This document shows, piece after piece, positions 23,713 to 34,557 of a stretch of 64,000 nt of DNA. A model generated the notes under the pieces. It had not been told where the DNA came from and made no database searches. It saw only the letters and a list, made by a program, of their open reading frames with translations. Made by a program: the position numbers and the translations under genes. Source of the DNA: Periplaneta americana. Its lineage: Eukaryota > Arthropoda > Insecta > Blattodea > Blattidae. Numbering within the stretch: the first letter of the stretch is position 1; every line of letters starts with the position of its first letter. Where the stretch lies: positions 100,130,330 to 100,194,329 of the forward strand of contig NC_091131.1 in assembly GCF_040183065.1 (NCBI RefSeq). The letters run 5' to 3'.

Positions 23713-24670
23713 CAAGGTTACCAGATTTTTTTACTATTTTCGGGGACATGTAAAAATACTTTTAACATTTCTGTTAAATTGCCATTCTCTTATATTCTTT
23801 TAGCACAATTTAAAGATTTAAAATACTGATACTCATTCTATTTTTTTTTTTTCAGAAGACTGAATTTTTTAAGGTCTTCTCTAGATCCCAATTTTTTTTT
23901 TTTCAGAAAATTCCTGACAGGTCATGTTGAAGTTAGTTAAGATAGCAAGCATGACATGAACATTTTCTAAACTCATTCTGGATTTTTAAGATGTCACATC
24001 ATGTTCACCGAAGAAACTCTCTCCACTGAAGCATTACTTCCAGGACACAGAGATAGTTCCACGTCTGTAGCTGTACACAGGAGATCATTTTCTCAGGAAA
24101 AAAATTATAAATTTTATTCCATTTTGAGCAAAGAAAAGTATTTTCTTCATTCCACTTTGCCATTTTCTCTAAAGTCACACATTTTTACAAGCAAGAAATT
24201 TCATCAATTAATTATCTTCACCCAGATCAAGCCCATCTACATTTGAAGAAAAATTATGGAATATCTCTTCACATTTTTCTCTTTCTAGAGGAGATCTCAG
24301 CAATATAAATATATTTCATAGATTTTTGCGAATGAATAACACAGGCACTGGGACAATCAACACTTAATTGATGGTGGAATAAATTATCTTCTTTTCTGGA
24401 GTTGTTTTTTTAATAACTTCGATATAAATGAAAGATTCAATAGCAGTTACATCCTCATCTTCAGTTTTGATTATGTCATCATGAAAAAGCAGCTAAGTTA
24501 CATTAACAAAATTTATCACAATAATATGCAATGATCGTTAAATCATACTAATACTGAACAATGAAAATATGAGGATATGTGAGAAAAATTATTTAATTCG
24601 GGGGCATTCTGGGGACAGAAAACAAAATTCGGGAACTGTCCCCAGGATACAGGGACATCTGATAACCTTA
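23713..24670. mobile_element. 958-bp non-autonomous hAT-type element with perfect 8-bp duplication
   Basis: TTCTAAGA occurs immediately outside both ends (23705-23712 and 24671-24678). The ends are CAAGGTTACCAGAT and its inverted match TAAGGTTATCAGAT, followed by a TTTCGGGGACATG / GTCCCCAGG pair. An 8-bp duplication plus such ends is diagnostic of hAT elements. The open frames inside (for example 24001-24246) are not transposase-like. Confidence 0.93.
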
Positions 24671-24679
24671 TTCTAAGAA

Positions 24680-25190
24680 TACAGGAATGCCGCAATAAAC
24701 TTTATGGCACAACTTATGGCACAAAATTTTCCAGGCCTAGGGAAGAATCATGTAAGGAAAACCATATAAACTACCCTCTAATGTATCATTCTCTCACAAA
24801 ACATGACTGCATTTTCCCCAACGAACAAAATATTCGAAAGTGTTAAACTTTGGTTAAATGGACAATTACATACAATTTCTCTAAATTGTGTCAAGTATTT
24901 GCTTTGTGCAGGTCAGTGTACAACAGTAAATAACCACAGTTTACTGAAGAGCTTCGGATCTAACAGACAGTTATTCAGTATTATCTACAATTACATTTAC
25001 ATTAATACAATTGAAATAATTCCGACTTTAGGATATGTTAAAGGATTCAACTTCATGAGCACAGTGATTAGATTGTATGCATTTACATTTTAATCTTGAG
25101 AAAAAATGACAAGGGATTCAATCTCTGTAATTGCGTGAAACGTTTATCCTCTTGGTTCGGAGTTATTATAATATTTACAGTTTTAAGGAA
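24680..25190. other. Spacer
   Basis: A 96-codon plus-strand frame at 24803-25093 has no recognisable motif. I see nothing else. Confidence 0.45.
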
Positions 25191-25251
25191 CTACAGAGTG
25201 ATTTGTATAGAACTGACTTTCTTTAATTATTCCGTTGGAAATTCATTCAAT

Positions 25252-25455
25252 GACCCAATTTTAGCACCAAATTAAGCAGAATGTTCTGGAGTTTCGATTC
25301 CTTGTCACTAGATGCGCAGATGTTTATGTTTTATTCCTATTGTTAGCAGCACTGACCCAATTTTAGCACCAAATTAAGCAGAATGTTCTTGAGTTTCGAT
25401 TCCTTGTCACTAGATGCGCAGATGTTTATGTTTTATTCCTACTGTTGGCAGCTGT
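25252..25455. repeat. 102-bp tandem duplication inside the mariner-like element
   Basis: GACCCAATTTTAGCACCAAA starts at 25252 and again at 25354. The two units differ at only a few positions (GGAG/TGAG, TATTGTTAG/TACTGTTGG), so the duplication is fairly young relative to the decay of the transposase. Confidence 0.9.
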
Positions 25456-26299
25456 TTTCGACATTTTGTGTCAACGTGAAAATGCAGTACACATTAAATC
25501 AACGACTCTTCCTTGTGAAGCAATCAGCGAATTGGGATTATAAAGAATGGACACTGAGCGAAATTTCCTGTGTTTTGTTTCTCTGTGCGCCAGCGTTTAG
25601 TTCCACTTTCAAGCGCTAGAGGTTAGTGTAATCGAGCATACGCTAAGATAATAATTGAGAGTAGAGTTGAGACACAGGATCCAAACATCGCCTACCTTAT
25701 TGCATAATCCAGTAACGCTTTGCTTCAAATAAATTCAAGTTAACGGCTTTTCCTTATTTCTCAGTGACAAACTAGTTGTAATAATAATATTTTATATTTC
25801 AGATATAATAAATTATATTATAAAATAATATAATACATTATAAAATTAAGTATCGAATTTGTTTAATATTTGTATACAATATAATACAGGTATATGGTTT
25901 TACTTCTCGTAAGGGTTTTGTTTTTCCATTTTCAGTGCTATCAAATCATTACATATTTTAATTGTTGTTGGGGTCAACGTCTGAACTCTCATTATAAAGG
26001 AACTCTAGAGTCTAGACATTACAGTTAATGACGGATTTATTATTTTAAGGATCCAATTTATTTTATTTGAGTACATAATGTACCTAGATGTATTAATTAT
26101 ATGTGTTATATTTCCGCTGTGTCGACTGCTAGCTGGTGTGATGTCAGCGCCAACTCTAGGGAGAAAGCAGAATCTCACGCTTTAGCTGGTTTGAAGGTAA
26201 TTGAAATCAGTCCGGCTACATCAAAGGTACCGACGCGATGTGTCCATTCTTTATATCCCTATTCGCTGAAGCAATACTGGATTACGAATTCAATTACAG

Positions 26300-27011
26300 C
26301 TACTCAAAGGGCATACCAGAGAGAATTTGGTGTTCAGGAGCTACAGGAACCAGATAAGGATGAAAGATTGAATTATTGTCGTTGGTTTCAGACGTTCATT
26401 GTGCAAAATCCTGCCATATTGTCCATCACATGGTTCACAGATGAAGCATGGTTCCATTTATCCAGTTATGTGAACTCACAGAACTCACGCCATTGGGCCA
26501 TCGAAAATCCACATGTCATCCATGAAGCACCTATGCACCCGGTTAAAATCTGAATTTGGTGCGCAATATTCGCACAGAGAATAGTGGGGCAATTTTTTTT
26601 AACCAGACTGTGAACACTGCAGAGTATCGACTGATTTTCATGGAGTTTGTTGAGCAACTGGACGATGTAGAGCTGAGTCAAAGATATTTTCAGCAAGATG
26701 GCGCTACATGCCATACATCAAATGAATCCATGGAACTAATTGCAAGTTTCTTTGACGACCGAATAATTTCCAGGAACCTGTGGCCACCGAGATCTCCGGA
26801 TTTGACAACGCCAGACTTCTTTCTATGGGGTTACTTAAAAGACCGCGTTTACGCCACACGTCCCCAGACATTGGACGATCTGAAGCACAACATCACACAG
26901 GAGATTCAAGCTATTGACAACAGAGTCCTCCAACGAGTGGCCAGTAACATGGAACGACGTGTTGAGTTGTGCCTTATGCAGGATGTAGGACATTTTCAAC
27001 ATTTGCTATAG
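26300..27011 (+). pseudogene. Mariner-like transposase, catalytic region
   Basis: The frame from 26101 gives VQELQEPDKDERLNYCRWF, then WFTDEAWFHLSSYVNSQNSR with the first catalytic Asp, and stops at a TGA (26551-26553). After a frameshift in the T-run near 26590 the chain continues as FFNQTVNTAEYRLIFMEFVE, then YFQQDGATCHTSNES (second Asp), LWPPRSPDLTTPDFFLWGYL and ends DVGHFQHLL before a stop. Counting from the Asp of QQDG, the Asp of SPD follows 33 intervening residues and that of TPDFF 38. The three acidic positions remain, but the stop and the shift make it a pseudogene. Confidence 0.9.
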
Positions 27012-27129
27012 AGGTAAATAATCTCCCAAAATTCCTCTACATTTAGGTATGATAAGTTGTCGCTAGCACAATTCGTTTTGAAACAATTAATGAAAGAAAT
27101 GTGTCAGTTCTATAAAAATCACTCTGTAG

Positions 27130-28586
27130 TTCTTATTTATAAGGTTTGTGAATATAACTAAATGTGAAATAAATTTAATGCAATTTGTGTGTTGCATTAT
27201 TAATTATTTTTTCTTTACTGAATAGATATTACATACCTGTACAAATATTCATAATGGAATTACTGTTTTTCATCTGAATTGGTTTGTAGGAAAGTCTACG
27301 GTATGAGAAATAAATATCATTCATGCAAGAAAGTAAACCTCTCTCTCCAGAAAATATAGTATTAGTGAAATATTCTGATCTGTTGTTAAGAGGTGGCATC
27401 AAATGTCGAAATTTGCGTAAATTTTTTTCTCCAATTGACCCTAGAATATAAACATTTCATGTTAAAAAAAACTCAACCAAAAGAGGGATAGAAACTGTTA
27501 GCAACATTGTTCCATCCCATGTCTGGGAAGCACATAAAATACAAAGTGTGAAACAATGTAAAATACAAGTTCAAGAAACAAATAAAAGTCACTTTGTCGA
27601 AATTCTTTGTAATGGCTTATGAAATAAAAAAAATTATTAGGATATTTACAGGTCCCTTTACATTTTGTTCCTTGGAAATGTCTTCACAATTTTATATACA
27701 CACACAAAAGAACTCACTTCGACTCCCATGCAAATACATCTCCATAAAAGAAATTGTGTTTAAACTCAAGATATAGAAACCTTTACATGGAATACTAATA
27801 AGACGAAATTAAAGAATCTTTATACTTTCATTTCTCTGATCAATCCCACTACTTAAGTGCAGTTTACAAGAATAAGAGCTATTTACAAATCTAGTCTGTA
27901 CACTACTCTAACCTTTTACTCTACACGAATAAGAAAAATCTGTTAACAACTTTGTACAAAATTAATAAAGTTTTCTTTTCAACTCAAAATTGTGTACAAC
28001 TTTCAAGAGCTACTTCTATTGACGTGGTGAAAGTAGATATTAAAATAAAATTAAATAAATACATTCACTGAGGAATTCATGTATAAATTAATACATACCC
28101 ATTCAGAAACAAAGAGTGAACTATGTGAAATTACTTTTTACAACAATGTTTTAGTATAAAACAAGTGAAACTACTATAATAACTTCATACAGTAGTATGA
28201 ACATGAATATTTCCTTCTCATTTGCTACTTGAAAATACTGAAATGCCAGCAACATGTTTAATAAAAGTGTACACACAGTCAACTCTCAATTATACTGTAC
28301 ATAGCAAAAATTTAATGCAAAGTTCATGAGGACTAAGAGCAATGCAGACAGACTTTAAACTTCTGTCACTGTAATATCATGTCTTGTTTCCATTTACCAC
28401 AGAATTCAAAGCACTGAGAAAGTCAAACTTAAGGGAGTGGAACTCCTGTCGTCTGTTGGCACTACGGTCTGGCAAGATCACTATGGATAATGTTTTTGCC
28501 ATCTCACAGCACTACAGTCTGCCAAGTGATCTTTCATGTAACTAACGAATCATTCATTTACACAAACAAAGAGAATATTACCTGAA
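27130..28586. other. 1.4 kb AT-rich, no gene recognised
   Basis: No supported coding frame. Scattered AATAAA-like hexamers (for example near 27966) give it a UTR- or intron-like look, without proof. Confidence 0.45.
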
Positions 28587-28600
28587 TTTGTTCAAAATGT

Positions 28601-29125
28601 GTCTAATGCCTACCCACTTCACTTTACGTGATTCAGGTTCCGCATACTGTGAATAGATGGCAGAACTGTAACCCATTTTCAAATTGAACACCACTTCGGC
28701 GAGCCATGTTATGCATGATGTATATCTATGAAGAGTTATGTCTTATACTAGGGTGAGTGTATGTTAAGTGTTCGTGTAAGTGTAGTGTAGGGAATGAGTG
28801 AGGATGTTGATGGTGAGGAAGGGAGAAGGGGAAACCCGGTGCTGGCATGTAGCCTACTTCTGTCGAATAGCACCAAGGGGGCTGCCAGTCTTAACATTCC
28901 CATCCGATGGACGAATCACTATCAACAGTGACATATGCCTTCCCTTCATGTGCATTGCGAAGAGATTTGGGATTTAACAATTTAGTGATTAGAAGTTGTG
29001 CACCGCCATCTCTCCTAGTTCTGAGGTAGAATTTTACATGAAGACTTCCGATCCCGCTGGGAATCGAACTCGGGCTGGCTAGTCTGGAGGCAGACACACT
29101 ACCACAGAGTTTACTTGGCAGACGT
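28601..29125 (-). mobile_element. 525-bp tRNA-derived SINE, copy 2, with 14-bp target duplication
   Basis: TTTGTTCAAAATGT flanks both ends exactly (28587-28600 and 29126-29139). On the minus strand it begins with CTCTGTGGTAGTG (A-box region), then CGAGTTCGATTCCCAG (B box). The body is collinear with the copy at 19531-20078, with small deletions such as one near 28978. This clean duplication defines the full length of the family. Confidence 0.95.
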
Positions 29126-29426
29126 TTTGTTCAAAATGTTCCCCATTACTTTCTCTACACATGTTGCAGCAAGGTATGAAGTTCGGAACACACTATACAT
29201 AAAGTTGGGAAAACTCAACACACTAATTGCCATTCAACAATCTCGCATTTCAGTAAGAATGCTGACAACTGTCCAGGATGCAATGCATGGTTTTTCCTTA
29301 TCAGCTGTTGCACAACCTTCGATATTATATTGTCAATTTCAGTTAGTCAGTTATCTGAACGTTATTCAGAAATAGGTACTTTTAAACACACTACAGCAAC
29401 GCATTTTTCTCGTTGGAACATACATT

Positions 29427-29950
29427 AATGTCATTAATTTCAGGGGGTTATTCTTTGAGATATATCAAACAAAGAAGTTTATTACAATTTTGCTCGTTTT
29501 TGCTTCCTTTTCGAGATAAAAATTGTTTTATATGAAATATTTCATACTGTGCAGTATATTAGGATAATAAATGATTGAAAGAATTTTAGTTTTGTCCTTT
29601 AAATGAGAAGAAATTTCATCCGAACAAATGTAACATTGTAAAATTCGTTTGAAGAACAAAAAGTTACGTTTGTTTGGATCAAATTTCTGCATACTTTAAA
29701 GACAAAAATAAAATTCTTTCAACAATTTAGTATCATGAAACAATACTCCCTTAAATTCACTGAGCTTATTAGGAATTAAATCAGTGGCTTTCCCAAAACA
29801 CACTATGAAATATTTCATATGGAACTATTTTTATCTCCAGAAGAAAGCAATAATGAGCAAAATTGTATTAAACTTTTCTGTTTTAAATATCTAAACAAAA
29901 AAATAATCCCCTGAAATTAATGACATTACTTACGGTTCACCCTGTATATA
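29427..29950. mobile_element. About 520-bp foldback (palindromic) element
   Basis: AATGTCATTAATTTCAGGGG at the left is matched inverted at about 29909-29930. Matching continues inward in blocks (ATGAAATATTTCATA; GATTGAAAGAATTTTAGTTTT vs its inverse near 29720; CCGAACAAATGTAAC vs GTTACGTTTGTTTGG). The centre is near 29645. The right end continues to a TACAGGGTGAACC terminus, while the left terminus is eroded. The type fits a palindromic Tc1/mariner-like MITE. Confidence 0.75.
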
Positions 29951-29969
29951 CTGAAGGAGAAGTCGTACA

Positions 29970-30103
29970 GTTGTGTTTACACATGTTTCGGCGACACTTT
30001 CCAGAGACTACATAACCATCGAAACATTGTGTTCTTAAATTTAGTATGTGACAAGAAACAGGTTCCGCTCACAATAAAAAGAAACGTTGTACATGTTTAA
30101 ACA
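29970..30103. repeat. Inverted-end repeat also present at 37500-37650
   Basis: GTGTTTACACATGTTTCGG and the near-inverse GTACATGTTTAAACACGG bound a segment containing GACAAGAAACAGGTTC and AGAAACGTTG. A related order (GCGAGAAACAGGTTC, AGAAACATTG, TGTAAACACAAC) lies at about 37515-37636. These are two copies of an old dispersed repeat. Confidence 0.5.
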
Positions 30104-30104
30104 C

Positions 30105-30477
30105 GGAATATTAAGGAGTATGAACTCGAGTAAATGTCCCAGAACTTCATATAGCACTGCAAAACATGTTCAAAATGTAATGGAGAACATTTTGAGCAAC
30201 TGCTATGAAATTCAGGTAAGATTTTCTCCAGTTCCTTAAATAAATAATTCACTAGTTAAGCAAAAGATCACTTGCCAGACTCTAGTGCTGAGAAATGACA
30301 GGAGTGCTGGTCCCTTAGGTTTGATTCGCCATGTATTTGACATTGTATATCATATACCATCCATTATATCCGCCTTGTATTACTGTACGCAATATGATAT
30401 TTGGCTATGAACATACTTCAATTAAGTACTCGTACCTAAATAATTAGTGATCAGCTTATTTCATGCTAAATATGTTG
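30105..30477. other. Spacer
   Basis: Nothing recognised. Confidence 0.5.
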
Positions 30478-30745
30478 TTGTTTTCTAATGCCAGGCGTTT
30501 GACAATAAAGTCATTTGATCTCTTGCACTCCAATATTTTTCAAAGATATTATCATGGTCAGACACTGAAGCACAGATTTTGAGGTGTTCCGAATCCATTT
30601 CTTGGTTTGACTTGCACAATGGGCAGTTAGGGGACTGATATATTCCAATTCTATGCAGGTATTTGACCAAACAGTCATGGCCTGTTGCCAATCTAAATGC
30701 AGCTACAGACGATTTTCGTGGTAAATTGGGAATTAACTTTTATGC
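30478..30745 (-). pseudogene. 3' end of a non-LTR retrotransposon (cysteine motif)
   Basis: The minus-strand frame LPRKSSVAAFRLATGHDCLV continues through YLHRIGIYQSPNCPLCKSNQ to HLKICASVSDHDNIFEKYW and a stop. The arrangement C-x2-C followed by H and C (CPLC...SEHLKIC) is the zinc-knuckle-like tail after RNase H-like domains in several insect LINE groups. The element ends in a (CAA)n-type tail (TTGTTGTT on plus at 30475). It is 5'-truncated to about 270 bp. Confidence 0.75.
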
Positions 30746-32410
30746 TAAATATTAATTTACTTACATGTCCCACGCAAATTAAGATAAAACAATTTTAAAC
30801 AAACTCCACCATACTTGCTTATACTATTGCCAAATTTGCAGTCTCTTAGTTCCTTTAAGTTAATACTGTGTTGGCCCAAATCTAATAGTTTTTTTTTTGC
30901 ATAAAATAGCTGTCTGAAACTCCTATTATAATTGAAGCCTAGCCCTTGTCTATTGTAAAATAAGTCTATTTTATAACAGGACAAACTGTACAAGCTTCAA
31001 GTGCTATATGTTGTTAATAAACCCCTTAGGGCTGATTGCTTAAAGGAGATCATGTTTTGATCCTAACAGGCAAACTGAAAAAACCAAGTGTGCAGTTGCT
31101 AGTCCAGTGGGTAAACAACATGGAATAGGATTAGCAGTGAGTCAATTGCAAAGAATTTCAAAAAGTGCTGTGTTTCTAATAACATGGATGACAATGAGGA
31201 TATTTTGTAGGAGAGTTACCAGCCTGGAGGAGGAGGAGATCGTAGATCATATTATATTAAGATATTTTTATTTTTTCTTAAAGGCCATCTGAAAACTTTG
31301 GATCATATTATATTCGAGGATGTATTAGACTCGAACCAATACAGTAGATAAATATGAAAATTGGAATTCTATTCTACAGTATAGAAGGAATTCATTTTAT
31401 TAACGTGTTTCATTTAATAAACTGCAAAAAAAGTAAAAAAAAAAAATAGTGTGTGTAAAGGAACACGTGGCTTTATACAATACTACCATAAATGCAGAAA
31501 GGCAATATATAATGAGAATTGACTGTGTCGTTAATTAAAAGCTGAAGACGTAGTCAGTAACTCAAGATTCTGATGGTGATCTTAATATTTTAGCCATAAC
31601 AGAACCTAATCTAACTACTTTTGATATTATGTTTGTATAATATCAGATTATGATATTAAAGTAAGGTATTTCAATCAGGCAAGTGAAATGAAACGAATGC
31701 AACAAGATTTAAGTTATTTAGATTATCAGAAATATCAAAAAGTATATATATATAGAAAAGTACTTCATTTGTACAGATTACATGACTGAGACTTGTAACT
31801 AAACTACAGACTTTCACTTATTGCATTTTTAGTATTAAAGATGACAATGATAGATCGATAATTTGTTTCAAATTAAATGTCTCAGTTTTTTATAATGTAT
31901 AATGAATACTTTGTTAAAAGAACACAAAATGTATTACAATAAATGTTATAGTATCTTACTGGCTTTATAGTCTTGGTGATCTTATTTCTGGCATGGCCAG
32001 TCTACAACATTCGTAAGTCTTGGCACGACTTCTCTCAATGTGGTATGATGTTGCTATATATCAGAATTTAGCCATCTGGTGGGAAATTCACTATTTGAAT
32101 GCCATGGGGTCATTTGTTTGTTTTATACCTTGTGTTGTATTAGTTAGCTCTAAGCATAAAATTAAAAATAATCTCCAAAAGCATATTTAATAAATTGCTT
32201 AGGAATATTTAACAATTGAAGCATCTTTTTGCAGTTATTATTTTTTTATTAGAGTAATTGGTCTGCATTCAACAAAACTTCATAAACAGCTTATCACAAT
32301 AATGTCCTAGACTTGACCATGAGGGAAGATTTTCCGTAAGTATAACGTCATTGACAGCCAATATCAGTGAACTAAATAAGAACAACCAGACTACAGAAGG
32401 TATGCAAGAA
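30746..32410. other. 1.6 kb without a supported gene
   Basis: A 78-codon minus frame at 30757-30993 is unrecognised. Poly-A or poly-T runs occur near 30893 and 31440. I see no structured repeat. Confidence 0.45.
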
Positions 32411-32412
32411 AA

Positions 32413-32535
32413 GAAGTGTTGTTGTTGTTTTCTAATGGCAGGCACTTGACAATAAAGTCATTTGACCTCTTGCACTCCAATATTTTTCATAGATAATATC
32501 ATGGTCAATCACTGAAGCACAGATTTTGAGGTGTA
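32413..32535 (-). repeat. Fragment of the same LINE 3' end
   Basis: It repeats the terminal 120 bp of the element at 30478-30745 (plus strand TTGTTGTTTTCTAATGGCAG to CAGATTTTGAGGTG), again with a (CAA)n-type end. It lies about 320 bp beyond the STK16 stop codon, probably in or past the 3' UTR. Confidence 0.85.
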
Positions 32536-32853
32536 AGTTCCTTTAAAAATTTCAGTCGTCCAATTTTTTTAATCTAAATGAGTGCATCATAATATATGCC
32601 AACATATATCAGTCTTATGTTATAAATAATATTTAGTAATTGAAGAATAAAAGTCTCTACTTAAAGATTAGAACATACATTAAAACCATGACAATCTTAA
32701 ATACATGCATGATAATTTCTCTTATTTTCCACATCATCTATTCTAGAAAGACGGAAATGTTAAAAAATAATAGCAGAAAACTTCCATGTCACTTTCAGAC
32801 ATTCAATCTCTCAAGTTGCAAAATGACGATCGTCTTCCACATATATCATATAT

Positions 32854-32970
32854 CTATGCCTTTACTTGTATATGTGAAATAACATCATGAGTCTTTTCTA
32901 TGACGCTGTATATGTAAGGCCGCTCCATTGAATTCACTTTCAGCATGTAAAGGATTAAATCATGTATTTC
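32854..32970 (-). CDS. STK16: STK16 coding exon 6 with stop codon
   Basis: Preceded by TTATTTACAG. Encodes EIHDLILYMLKVNSMERPYI through SHIQVKA, then TAG (32854-32856). The MERPYI block is the end of the kinase C-lobe (the R that pairs with the APE Glu). A convincing polyadenylation signal was not pinned down; an ATTAAA on the minus strand lies near 32573. Confidence 0.94.
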   Translation of the reverse strand, partial: EIHDLILYMLKVNSMERPYIYSVIEKTHDVISHIQVKA

Positions 32971-34497
32971 CTGTAAATAAGAAGATAAATTTTTGGTTAA
33001 TAACAACCAGAAATTCTGATATAGAACAACATAAATTAAAACATGTAATATATCGCTGGCTTACTTCTAAAACCTCGTAAATGTGTCTGAGGAAATTGCA
33101 CAGCAGAGCAAAATAATTTTTTACTCTTTTCATACCCCAGCTAACAACTGTTATGCATTTCTTCAGCTATAAAAAATAGAAACATTTAAAGACTTACGAG
33201 ATGATAACAGACGCACTTCAAAATGTAGAGATCCAGAAACAAAATTTGGGCCACCTGAGTTTTTCAAGTTCCAGTTATAACATACTGCGCATGTTCAGTA
33301 AGCACTGAACAGTGATGAATTATTGTACATAATCAGAAGAAAGTCTGATTGCAGTTATGTAAACGTAAATCATGTCCATTATTTAATTATGTTATTTGCC
33401 ATGTTTGTTTAACATTTTACTATATTTCAGGACCCCTGAGGTCATCAATGGAAAATTTGCTAGTGTCAAACGTTAACCGATATACATACAGGGTGATTCA
33501 CGAGGAAAGGTAAAAAAATTTAGGATGTGAATTCTGAAGTCATTCTGAGTCAAAAAGTTCATATGAATATGGGTCCATTTTCGAACGGTTACGGAGATAT
33601 GGCTCTTTGATTTCACAAAAACTTCTGGGATTCCATTGTACTAACTCGCATTTAGAGACAGATAATGGACAAATTTAAAGTTTATATTCACGTATGCATA
33701 CATACCTAATATTCTAGACATTGGGGTCGATATTTTCGCACATTTTCAAAGGTACTTCCTTCTGCTCCAATGCACTGTTGTGCTCGGGTGTGAATCGCGC
33801 TCATCGCTTGGGAGAGTTGCATGTGGCTGTTCTTTATGCCGCATCCAAAATACAGTCAATTAGCGCCTCTCTCGTTTTCCCCTTCCTCTGCTATACCAAG
33901 TCTTTCATCCAACCCCTTAGACAGTAAACACTCTTTGATATGGTATCCTTCTGTTCGGAAAGCGTCGTTCATATTCAGCGACGGCACACAAGGAACTTCC
34001 ATTGCATAAACCATAAACATACACAAATGAGCGTATTCTGTAGTCGAAAATTTATAAGGCATCTTGAAAAACACAACTTAACACTTCCGATAACTGTACC
34101 TGTATAACTACTGTACTGTAGGTAGCTGATTGAACTGCTGTGAACTAAGTGATAGTGGTATTAGTGTTATGTGCTGGTTCTGTGTCATTACATCAGACAA
34201 GGGCTGGCAATTGGACATTTGTAATTCCTCATCACCTGGTTTGCTTCTCTTATCTACATCGCTCACAATGCAGACTCCAATGTTCCGTCATTCATTGCGA
34301 TCGATGACCTTGTCTCACATTCTCACGTCAGAAGCATATGGTAGAGTCTGATTCACACTGGGGCAAGACGTTTTACCAAAAAAAATGCATCTAGCTCCGC
34401 CAACGTTCGAAAATGGACCAATGTTCACATGAACTTTTTCACTCAAAATGGTCTAAGATATCATATCCTAAATTTTTTACCTTTCCTCGTGAATCAC

Positions 34498-34557
<60 letters not shown>

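Larger units (their letters stand above)
25194..27126 (+). mobile_element. Complete but broken mariner-like element with TA duplication
   Basis: The ends CAGAGTGATTTGTATAGAAC and the inverted CAGAGTGATTTTTATAGAAC are each flanked by TA (25192-25193 and 27127-27128), as expected for Tc1/mariner insertion. The N-terminus is at about 25482 (MQYTLNQRLFLVKQ). The C-terminal two thirds are at 26300-27011. At 1.93 kb it is about 0.6 kb longer than typical for the family. The excess includes a local duplication (25252-25455) and AT-rich sequence at 25620-26100 that interrupts the reading frame. Confidence 0.92.
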
